Shown: one piece after another, positions 57,109 to 64,000 of the stretch
Layout of the letters: every line of letters begins with the position of its first letter
How positions within the stretch are numbered: position 1 is the first letter of the stretch
From: an uncultured Bacteroidota bacterium
GTDB lineage: Bacteria; Bacteroidota; Bacteroidia; Flavobacteriales; Flavobacteriaceae
Assembly (NCBI GenBank): GCA_902518355.1
Contig: CABYFY010000007.1
Location: 20,419 to 84,418, forward strand
Reading direction: 5' to 3'
DNA length: 64,000 nt
Notes under the pieces: generated by a model
Database searches by the model: none
The model's input: only the letters and a program-made list of their open reading frames with translations
Told to the model about the DNA's origin: nothing
Program-made: the position numbers and the translations under genes

Positions 57109-58320
57109 ATGAATAAAATAAGCCTAATAATTATAATCTGTTTGCAATTTGTTTTTAGAATTGAATCCCAGAACTATAACCCTGATTTATTTTTAAAAGA
57201 TTATTCGGGGGATATGATAATCACTACACAAGTAAAAGCGGAAAGAAATAAGGCTATTCTTAGGGGAACAGAAGCAAAGAAAAATAGAGGTTTTGTTTTA
57301 GAAAATTACAATGGCATTCAGCCCTCAATTTATCCAGCATGGGATGAAGGATTCTGGCCAAATAAAAAACCAGAGTCGTTAACAGATTTTAATTTTGAGA
57401 CCAAGTTTTTTGACGAATTAGTAAACTGGGGAGTAGAAAATGACTTTCATATAATCCATCACTGTTTAATCTTTCCTAATAAATACTTCCCAAAATGGTT
57501 CTCAAAAACTAACTACTCAGCTAATGAACTAGAGTATATTCTTGAAAAATTCATTGTAGAGGTTTTAAACTCAAATGATAATAAAGATAAGGTTGATATA
57601 TTTAATGTGATCAATGAGATTTTTGCTATGGGTAGATCTGGAAAGTATAGGGTTTCGGGAAATGAAAAAGAAGATTGCAAGTGGATGGATATGGGTTTTG
57701 AAAAAGATAATTCAGGACTTGTTGGTGAACAGAATATCAATAGTGAGCACCCAATTTTTGTTAGAAGAGTTTTTGAAATTGCCTCTGAACTAACAGATGC
57801 CAAATTAGAAATAAGAGATTTTAATATTGCTTTTGGGGGGAAAAAAGCAGATGGTTTATATCAACTTGTAAAACATTTAAAAAACTCTGGAGTAAGAATT
57901 GATGCTGTGGGCTTTCAATGTCATTTGAATGTAGGGATAAATTATAACTACGAAAACCTTAGAAAAAATATTAAAAGGTTTATAGAGCTGGGAGTTGAAG
58001 TTTATATTACAGAGTTAGATGTTGGATTAAATCTTTGGGGGCAGGGTGGTAATCACAAAAAGGTTTCGGATGTAATTAAATCCCAAAGTGATTGGAATAA
58101 TTTTTTTGAAGAGCAAAACAAAATATATTATAATTTGGTTAAAACAGCAAAAGAGTCGGGTGTTAAACTTATTAGTGATTGGGGTTTCCGGGATGATATT
58201 CCGTATGGTGGGTGGAGAAAAGATCAAAAGGCATGGATGGTAAATAAGGACTATTCTAGAAAGGGAGCATACTATGCAGTTCTAAAGGCGCTTTATGATG
58301 CTGAGCAAAATAAAAAATAA
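57109..58320 (+). CDS. Divergent GH10-like secreted protein
   Basis: A 403-residue protein with an N-terminal signal (MNKISLIIIICLQFVFRIES). A GH10 layout is visible: acid/base Glu170 in VDIFNVINEIF (for WDVVNEA), VRIDAVGFQCHLN and nucleophile Glu302 in VYITELDVGL. The substrate loop around HTLVWHxQ is replaced by HHCLIFPNKYFPKW, and the ENxMKW motif is not seen. It thus retains the catalytic pair but has a changed glycone pocket. Activity on a modified xylan is possible. It is divergent from the fusion gene and 45 bp upstream of GH5. Confidence 0.75.
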   Translation: MNKISLIIIICLQFVFRIESQNYNPDLFLKDYSGDMIITTQVKAERNKAILRGTEAKKNRGFVLENYNGIQPSIYPAWDEGFWPNKKPESLTDFNFETKFFDELVNWGVENDFHIIHHCLIFPNKYFPKWFSKTNYSANELEYILEKFIVEVLNSNDNKDKVDIFNVINEIFAMGRSGKYRVSGNEKEDCKWMDMGFEKDNSGLVGEQNINSEHPIFVRRVFEIASELTDAKLEIRDFNIAFGGKKADGLYQLVKHLKNSGVRIDAVGFQCHLNVGINYNYENLRKNIKRFIELGVEVYITELDVGLNLWGQGGNHKKVSDVIKSQSDWNNFFEEQNKIYYNLVKTAKESGVKLISDWGFRDDIPYGGWRKDQKAWMVNKDYSRKGAYYAVLKALYDAEQNKK

Positions 58321-58365
58321 AATTTACGCTAATATTATTTCTGACATTTTTATGTAAATTATCTT

Positions 58366-60357
58366 ATGAAAAAAAATTTATTGATTTTTTTGACATTCAT
58401 ATCCCTAAATGTATTAGCCCAAAGCACATCTTTTGAAATTGTTGAGGAAATGGGTAGGGGTATTAATTTAGGAAATGTTCTAAGTGCTCCAATCGAAGGT
58501 AATTGGGCTTTTTCTGTATATGAAGAATATTTTGACCAAGTTAAAGATGAAGGCTTTAACAACGTAAGAATTCCAGTTGATTTTTTTGGGGGTACCTTTT
58601 TGAATGCAGATTACACTGTGAATGGAAGTGAAAGAACTCTTAGTAGTTTATCAAACTGCGATGACAACTCGTGTTTTTCAGAGTTAGCTGGTACCCAAAA
58701 TCAATATGATGGAAGTCCAGATGATTATTATGTTAATCCTTTGTACTTGGATAGGCTACAACAAATTGTTGACTGGTCAATGTCAAAAGGACTAGTTACA
58801 ATAATTGACTTTCATGGAGCGAAACTAAAAGAAAATTTTCTTTACACTTTTGACCAAAGTGACATAAACGGGGTGAACTACTATTCAGATCCAACATCTG
58901 CAAAAAGAATTGCGGATTTAAATAAATTTAAAGCAATCTGGAGAGATATTGCGGAAAGATTTAAAGATTATCCAGAAACATTACTATTTGAAGTTTTCAA
59001 TGAACCTTATTTTTGGCTTTCAGCCAATGAAATATCCACCATTTCCAGTGATATAATTAACATTGTAAGGTCATCAGGCTCTAACAATGAATCCCGTAAA
59101 ATAATTATTACAGGAGGAGATACTAACAGCTGGGAGGTTATTTTTCAGATACCAAATGATTTGATTAATTCTGACCCAAATTTAATAGCAACTTTTCACT
59201 ATTATCAACCCATGAGTTTTACATCATCAATGCAGGAGAACAATAATAATTTTAATTTGAGTCAAAATGCAAAAAATCAAATTATGCAAAGATTTAGTCA
59301 GATTAACTCATGGTCAACAACAAATAATATTCCTGTTTATCTAGGTGAATTTGGAGCAGATAATGAAAATGGAATAAATTATTGGATTGGAGGATCTAAC
59401 GGAGCTTTTGGTGGCCCAAACCCTGCAGATAGAATCGAATATCATAGGCATATTGCTGAGCAAGCAATATCAAATAATTTTTCGTTTTCTGCTTGGTGTG
59501 CTGGAAACAAATCAACCAAAACTATAAGTTTAAGAACTGACAACCCTGAAAGCGAAAATGTTATTGCGGGAAATTGGGTTGAAGAGGTTAAGGACGCATT
59601 ATTGGGAATTGGTTGCTACAATTCAGAGGATGTCTTAATACAAAACCCCGATTTTGAATGTGGTATTAATAATGGCTGGAATTTATCAACCTTTAGTGGT
59701 GCACAAGCTAATTTTTCTGAAACAGAAACTGAATCATATGAAGGGAAGTCGGCTAGGATTGAGGTTACAGAATTGGCATCCAGTAATTCTGGATTTAACA
59801 AGGTGATTTTGAACAATCAAGAATATGATCAGGATTTAAGTGGTAAAACAATTAATATAAAATTCAATGCTAAGTCAAACTCTAATAACAATGAATCCAT
59901 TTCAATAAAAATTAGGTTAAAGCTTGGTAGTAGTGGTAACAATTATATTGTTTCAGATGAATTAACCCTTAGTTCAGAATATAACCTTTATGAATTTGAA
60001 TTCGATATCGACGAGACATATGATGCTCATAAATTACAAGTATTATGTGGAAATGCTATTGGGGAATATTTCTTTGATAATTTTGAAACAATAATTAATG
60101 ACCAATCATTTTCAAATTATGATGAAATTCTTCATGATGTTATCTTCTTTCCGATACCATTTGAAAATAATTTATACTTCAATTCAAATCAAAATTTAGA
60201 TGTTAGTATATATAGTATAGACGGTAAACTAATAAGTATCTTAAAACTACAAGGTGAGACAGGGAAAGTAAATCTTGACTTTCTTGAAAAAGGTGTTTAT
60301 ATATTAAAGTACTTGGTTGAGGGGGTAAATTATTACAAAAGGATAATTAAAAATTAA
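58366..60357 (+). CDS. T9SS-secreted GH5 glycoside hydrolase with CBM4/9-like domain
   Basis: A 663-residue exported enzyme (signal peptide MKKNLLIFLTFISLNVLAQ). The GH5 barrel (about 22-415) has GRGINLGNVLSAP, acid/base Glu213 in FEVFNEPYF, the HYY motif and nucleophile Glu328 in VYLGEFGAD. Residues about 425-580 form a CBM4/9-like beta-sandwich (IQNPDFECGINNGWN...). The end (about 590-663) is a T9SS sorting domain. The polysaccharide is a beta-linked glucan, mannan or xylan; the context favours xylan or a mixed polymer. I cannot assign the subfamily safely. Confidence 0.85.
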   Translation: MKKNLLIFLTFISLNVLAQSTSFEIVEEMGRGINLGNVLSAPIEGNWAFSVYEEYFDQVKDEGFNNVRIPVDFFGGTFLNADYTVNGSERTLSSLSNCDDNSCFSELAGTQNQYDGSPDDYYVNPLYLDRLQQIVDWSMSKGLVTIIDFHGAKLKENFLYTFDQSDINGVNYYSDPTSAKRIADLNKFKAIWRDIAERFKDYPETLLFEVFNEPYFWLSANEISTISSDIINIVRSSGSNNESRKIIITGGDTNSWEVIFQIPNDLINSDPNLIATFHYYQPMSFTSSMQENNNNFNLSQNAKNQIMQRFSQINSWSTTNNIPVYLGEFGADNENGINYWIGGSNGAFGGPNPADRIEYHRHIAEQAISNNFSFSAWCAGNKSTKTISLRTDNPESENVIAGNWVEEVKDALLGIGCYNSEDVLIQNPDFECGINNGWNLSTFSGAQANFSETETESYEGKSARIEVTELASSNSGFNKVILNNQEYDQDLSGKTINIKFNAKSNSNNNESISIKIRLKLGSSGNNYIVSDELTLSSEYNLYEFEFDIDETYDAHKLQVLCGNAIGEYFFDNFETIINDQSFSNYDEILHDVIFFPIPFENNLYFNSNQNLDVSIYSIDGKLISILKLQGETGKVNLDFLEKGVYILKYLVEGVNYYKRIIKN

Positions 60358-60369
60358 GACTGTCCTAAA

Positions 60370-61419
60370 TTAAAGAATTGGAAAATCATTATAGGGATCA
60401 AGTGTTTTGATTAACCCATCCTCGTCGTATTGAATTTCAGCAATTTTAATAGATCTCAAATGCGTAATACCTTTAGAGAGTGAAGAATCATGATAAAATA
60501 AATACCATTTACCCTTGAATTCACAAATTGAATGGTGAGATGTCCAGCCAACAACAGGGTTTAATATTTTTCCTTTGTAAGTAAACGGTCCATAAGGATT
60601 ATCACCAATTGCATAACAAATAAAATGTGTGTCACCCGTTGAGTATGAAAAATAGTATTTACCATTATACTTGTGTACCCAAGCCGCCTCAAAAAAACGT
60701 CTTTCATTATCACCGGCTAATAGCAATTTACCTTTTTCATCAAGAATTTGTACCTCCCTTGGTTTTTCAGCAAATTCTAATAAATCGTCTGACATTTTTG
60801 CGACAAAAGGTAAAAGAGCATGTTCATCATCATTTGGAAGAAAAGCTGTTGGACTTGTAGGATTGCTTGGGTTAAAAACCCCATCTCTCCATCTTTGTAA
60901 TTGGCCACCCCATATACCTCCAAAGTACATATAATATTCTCCATGATCGTCTTTGTAAACTGCAGGGTCTATTGAAAAACTTCCTTCGATTGGTTTATCC
61001 ATTGGGATAAACGGGCCCTCTGGGTTTTCACCAACTGCAACGCCAATTCTAAAAATACCTTTATAATCTTTTGCTGGAAAAAACAAATAATATTTTCCAT
61101 CTTTCTCATTTGCATCTGGTGCCCACATTTGTTTTTCAGCCCATTTCACATTATCTACGTGTAATGCAATTCCATGATCTTTGACTTCGCTATCTATGTC
61201 TTCCATTGAAAATACATGATAGTCTTCCATAGCAAAATGACTTCCTAAATCGTCAAATGCATCACCAGCGTCTATATCGTGAGAAGGATATATGTAAATC
61301 TTTCCGTCAAAGACATGTGCAGATGGATCGGCAGTGTAAAGATGAGTAATTATGTGTGGTGATATTGATCTTTTATTTAAATCTTCAAAATCAATATGGT
61401 CGATACTATTCTCTGGCAT
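60370..61419 (-). CDS. Cytoplasmic GH43 (subfamily 1-like) xylosidase/arabinofuranosidase
   Basis: A 349-residue enzyme with no signal peptide. GH43 carboxylates: Asp31 in YTADPSAHVF, Asp in SIDPAVYKDDHG and Glu in RFFEAAWVHKYNGKYYFSYS. DLGSHFAMEDYHVFS and GGQLQRWRDG resemble GH43 subfamily 1. It lies 8 bp downstream of the oligosaccharide symporter, which supports cleavage of imported xylo- or arabinoxylo-oligosaccharides in the cytoplasm. Confidence 0.88.
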   Translation of the reverse strand: MPENSIDHIDFEDLNKRSISPHIITHLYTADPSAHVFDGKIYIYPSHDIDAGDAFDDLGSHFAMEDYHVFSMEDIDSEVKDHGIALHVDNVKWAEKQMWAPDANEKDGKYYLFFPAKDYKGIFRIGVAVGENPEGPFIPMDKPIEGSFSIDPAVYKDDHGEYYMYFGGIWGGQLQRWRDGVFNPSNPTSPTAFLPNDDEHALLPFVAKMSDDLLEFAEKPREVQILDEKGKLLLAGDNERRFFEAAWVHKYNGKYYFSYSTGDTHFICYAIGDNPYGPFTYKGKILNPVVGWTSHHSICEFKGKWYLFYHDSSLSKGITHLRSIKIAEIQYDEDGLIKTLDPYNDFPIL

Positions 61420-61427
61420 TGTAATCT

Positions 61428-62861
61428 CTAACTTTTTCTTTTTTTCAATAAATCTTGTTCAATCTTCTCCTCCATCTTTTTATCAATGATATAAAAGAAT
61501 AGTAAAGCAGCGGCAACTAAAAAAGGAATTGAGGGAAATATACTAACCAACATTTTAGTACCTAAAATTGCAGATTCGGTTTGTTCACCTACGCTATTTG
61601 GGACATAACCATAGCTGCCTAGTATAGATGCTACTAATGCGCCCCCAATACTTAAGCCAAGCTTAAGACCTACCATCATTGCTGAAAAAATTATTGCAGT
61701 AGCTCTTCTATTATTTTTCCATTCTGAATAATCTGCAACATCAGCAATCATCGCCCAAAGCAGTGGTATCGTAATCCCGTAAAAGAACCCATGAAATATT
61801 TGGGCACCAAAAATTAAATTAATGGAATCAGGTGAGAGAACATAAAAAACTAAAATGAATAAAGTTGATATAAATAAAAATACCCCAAACACATTTCTTT
61901 TTCCATATTTGTCAGCTAACATTTTAGACAAACCAATTCCAATTATCATAAATATAATCCCACCTGCATTAAACAATCCGAAACCAGCTGAGACAGGATC
62001 ACTTCCAAAGAAATTTATCCCGATACTTGATAAAAAATCTATTATGGGTGAAATAAAATCACTCAAAGAATTTTTTGAAACATAGTTTTCAAAATAATAG
62101 ACATATGCTCCCCCTTTCATAGCAAGGGTAGTGAATTGTAAAATGGTAACAGTTAGCATTATTACCCAAGGAATATTTTTTACTAAATCCTTTAGGTCAT
62201 CCAATATGCTTGATGATTCTTCTGGCTTAGGAACAATCCTTTCCTTAGTTGTAATAAATGTTATAAGTAATAAAACCGTTCCTATTACAGCAAGCCATGT
62301 CATAGTGATTTCAATACCAAGTGCTTTGTCTCCGTCACCAACATAATTTATAATAGCAAGCATAAATACTTGGACAAAGAATTGAGCAAACATAACAGCA
62401 ACAAATCTATATGCTGAAATACTATTTCTCTCTTTCATATCACCAGTTATAACTCCGCTAAGTGCTGAGTAAGGTAAATTGCTTCCCGCATATAATAAGA
62501 GTAATAATGTGTAAGTAACTACCGCATATATAACTTTACCGTTGTAAGAAAAATCAGGCGTAGTAAATGCTAATACTGAAGTAACTCCCAGTGGTACTGC
62601 AGTCCACAATATCCATGGTCTAAACTTACCCCACTTACTGTTTGTTCTATCGGCTAATGCTCCAACAATTGGATTAAAAGCAAAAGCAGCAACAGTTCCA
62701 ACTGTAAATATAATTTTGGTTGCATCATCCGCATTTAAGCCATAAATATCCGTGTAGAAATATGCTAAATATGTGATTAAAGTTTGAAATACAAGATTAG
62801 CTGATAAGTCTCCAAGACTATATCCAATCTTTTCTTTAATAGAGAGTGGTTGTGTTGTCAT
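61428..62861 (-). CDS. GPH-family oligosaccharide:cation symporter (XynP/YicJ-like)
   Basis: A 477-residue membrane protein with 12 helices. IKEKIGYSLGDLSANLVFQTLITYLAYFYTDIYG and NPIVGALADRTNSKWGKFRPWILW are signatures of the glycoside-pentoside-hexuronide symporters. I use the ATG at 62861 (MTTQPLSIKEK), 4 bp after the xylanase stop, instead of 62888, which overlaps it. Xylo-oligosaccharides are the probable cargo, judging from the genes on both sides. Confidence 0.9.
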   Translation of the reverse strand: MTTQPLSIKEKIGYSLGDLSANLVFQTLITYLAYFYTDIYGLNADDATKIIFTVGTVAAFAFNPIVGALADRTNSKWGKFRPWILWTAVPLGVTSVLAFTTPDFSYNGKVIYAVVTYTLLLLLYAGSNLPYSALSGVITGDMKERNSISAYRFVAVMFAQFFVQVFMLAIINYVGDGDKALGIEITMTWLAVIGTVLLLITFITTKERIVPKPEESSSILDDLKDLVKNIPWVIMLTVTILQFTTLAMKGGAYVYYFENYVSKNSLSDFISPIIDFLSSIGINFFGSDPVSAGFGLFNAGGIIFMIIGIGLSKMLADKYGKRNVFGVFLFISTLFILVFYVLSPDSINLIFGAQIFHGFFYGITIPLLWAMIADVADYSEWKNNRRATAIIFSAMMVGLKLGLSIGGALVASILGSYGYVPNSVGEQTESAILGTKMLVSIFPSIPFLVAAALLFFYIIDKKMEEKIEQDLLKKRKS

Positions 62862-62865
62862 AGTT

Positions 62866-63978
62866 TTATTTAATGTTTGAAGTGTCAATTTTCAACAGCT
62901 CAAAATATGCAGGTTTCTTTTTGTACTCTCTGTCAAATAATAGTGGGTAATCCGTTCTACCTCTGATAGGATTTTCATTTCTCCAAGTATATTTATCAGT
63001 AGTACCCCAGAAAGTTACCCTACTAATTTTATCATGATGTTTTAGAAATAATTCAAATATGTCTTTGTATCTCTTAGTTAATTTTTTTTGAATATTTTCA
63101 GGAATTCCAGATTTATATGGATCCCATTTCTTATCTCCTTCAAATTTTTTAAATTCTTCCCTTGCAATTCCTGCTAATTCGTAGGGATTTGGAATTACTG
63201 TTATATCAAGCTCGGTTATCATTACATCAACTCCAGTCGCTGCTAAATCAACAATTGTTTCTTCAATTTCTTTAATGCTCGGAAAGTGAAGGTCCCAATG
63301 AGCCTGAATACCAACCGCATCAATTCTAATTCCTTTTTCCTTTAAAGAATTAATTATCCTGATTGCACCTTGTCGTTTCTTTGGTTTATATAGGTTGTAA
63401 TCATTGTATGCAAGATCAACATTCGGATCAGTATCATTTGCATATTGAAATGCTTTTTCGATATAGTCATCACCCATCATTTCAAGAAATAAAGTCTCTC
63501 TAAGCGACCCATCCTCATTCAAAGCTTCATTAACAACATCCCACATATCGACCTTGCCTTTAAATCTTGTGACCATTTGAAATATGTGATTTTTTAAATG
63601 TCGGTTGAATTTAGCTTTGTCATTAATTTCCGAAACATATTCAGGAACTTGATTGTGCCAAACCAAAGTGTGGCCTAACAAGTACATGTTATTATCTTTG
63701 GAAAAATCTGTTATTTTCTGAGCGTTTGAGAATGTAAATTTTGAGTATTCTGGATGGGAGTGCATCCACTTCATTGAGTTTTCAGGAGTTACCGAATTAA
63801 AGTCCTCAGAGACGATTTCTAAAATCTTTTCATCTTTATCAATTAATTGATAATCTTCTTGATTTATAGTTGCTCCAATTAAAAAATAATCTTCAAATTT
63901 TTCTTTTAAACTTTCTGTTTGTTGTGAGCACATCATCAACGGAAAACATGCAAAAAATAAAAACAAAATATTTCTCAT
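62866..63978 (-). CDS. GH10 endo-1,4-beta-xylanase, lipoprotein
   Basis: A 370-residue canonical GH10 enzyme. The signal MRNILFLFFACFPLMMC has a lipobox (Cys17), so it is anchored in a membrane, probably on the cell surface. Key motifs are intact: VTPENSMKWM, GHTLVWHNQVP, acid/base Glu151 in WDVVNEALN and nucleophile Glu256 in MITELDIT. It is the first gene of the xylanase-symporter-GH43 operon. Only 22 bp of upstream sequence remain in the window, so the promoter cannot be judged. Confidence 0.95.
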   Translation of the reverse strand: MRNILFLFFACFPLMMCSQQTESLKEKFEDYFLIGATINQEDYQLIDKDEKILEIVSEDFNSVTPENSMKWMHSHPEYSKFTFSNAQKITDFSKDNNMYLLGHTLVWHNQVPEYVSEINDKAKFNRHLKNHIFQMVTRFKGKVDMWDVVNEALNEDGSLRETLFLEMMGDDYIEKAFQYANDTDPNVDLAYNDYNLYKPKKRQGAIRIINSLKEKGIRIDAVGIQAHWDLHFPSIKEIEETIVDLAATGVDVMITELDITVIPNPYELAGIAREEFKKFEGDKKWDPYKSGIPENIQKKLTKRYKDIFELFLKHHDKISRVTFWGTTDKYTWRNENPIRGRTDYPLLFDREYKKKPAYFELLKIDTSNIK

Positions 63979-64000
63979 ATTTCAATGATTAATTATTCTA

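Overview
The window is AT-rich, densely packed bacterial DNA that looks like a marine Bacteroidetes, most likely a flavobacterium. The evidence is: a complete Bat/MoxR operon; type IX secretion (T9SS) C-terminal domains on two secreted proteins; DUF3078, IPExxxVDY and OmpA/TSP3 proteins; the block acpP-fabF-rnc-IPExxxVDY-pyk; a long purF of about 630 residues; TAnnTTTG-type promoter boxes; and a marine-type xylan locus. Genes are tightly spaced, many overlap by 4 bp, several convergent pairs overlap at their stops, and TTG/GTG starts recur. I see no tRNA, rRNA or CRISPR array, and no intergenic gap above about 200 bp once the small genes listed here are counted.

Layout. 1-0.6 kb: 5' end of pheS and a conserved hypothetical. 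0.7-10.5 kb: cvpA, then a nine-gene minus-strand operon (moxR, DUF58, a BatD-like protein, batA, batB, batC, batD, batE, an NTF2-like protein) for an envelope-associated chaperone/stress complex. 10.6-24.6 kb: housekeeping genes (SDR, LRR lipoprotein, ALDH7, isoaspartyl peptidase, pyk, rnc, fabF, acpP, purN, RNase HI, PfkB kinase, purF, superoxide dismutase). 24.7-32.8 kb: addA, two related outer-membrane barrels (one with TSP3 and OmpA domains), then an addB split by a frameshift. 33-41.3 kb: a degenerate tyrosine-recombinase-like gene, membrane and outer-membrane proteins, a GH92 remnant with an in-frame internal deletion, and small enzymes. 41.4-47.1 kb: a GH43 enzyme, then a patchwork of small secreted or membrane genes, several sharing a near-identical signal-peptide-coding start. 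47.2-64 kb: the xylan/xylose locus.

How the xylan locus works (inference from families). A surface GH10 xylanase lipoprotein, a GPH-type xylo-oligosaccharide symporter and a cytoplasmic GH43 form one operon. Xylulokinase, xylose isomerase and a sodium/sugar symporter form another. Between them lie a secreted T9SS GH5 enzyme, a divergent GH10-like protein, a secreted esterase and a 983-residue protein joining an S1-type sulfatase to a GH10 domain. A lipoprotein formylglycine-generating enzyme with both active-site cysteines lies just upstream of xylB and could mature the sulfatase. Together they suggest use of a sulfated (possibly also acetylated) xylan, such as an algal one. No SusC/SusD pair and no regulator is seen, so the locus may continue past the right edge.

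The most unusual items are the sulfatase-GH10 fusion with its exported FGE, the divergent GH10, the repeated signal-peptide cassette at 44-47 kb, the deleted GH92, the frameshifted addB next to a degenerate recombinase, and the 45-bp tandem repeat in batC.
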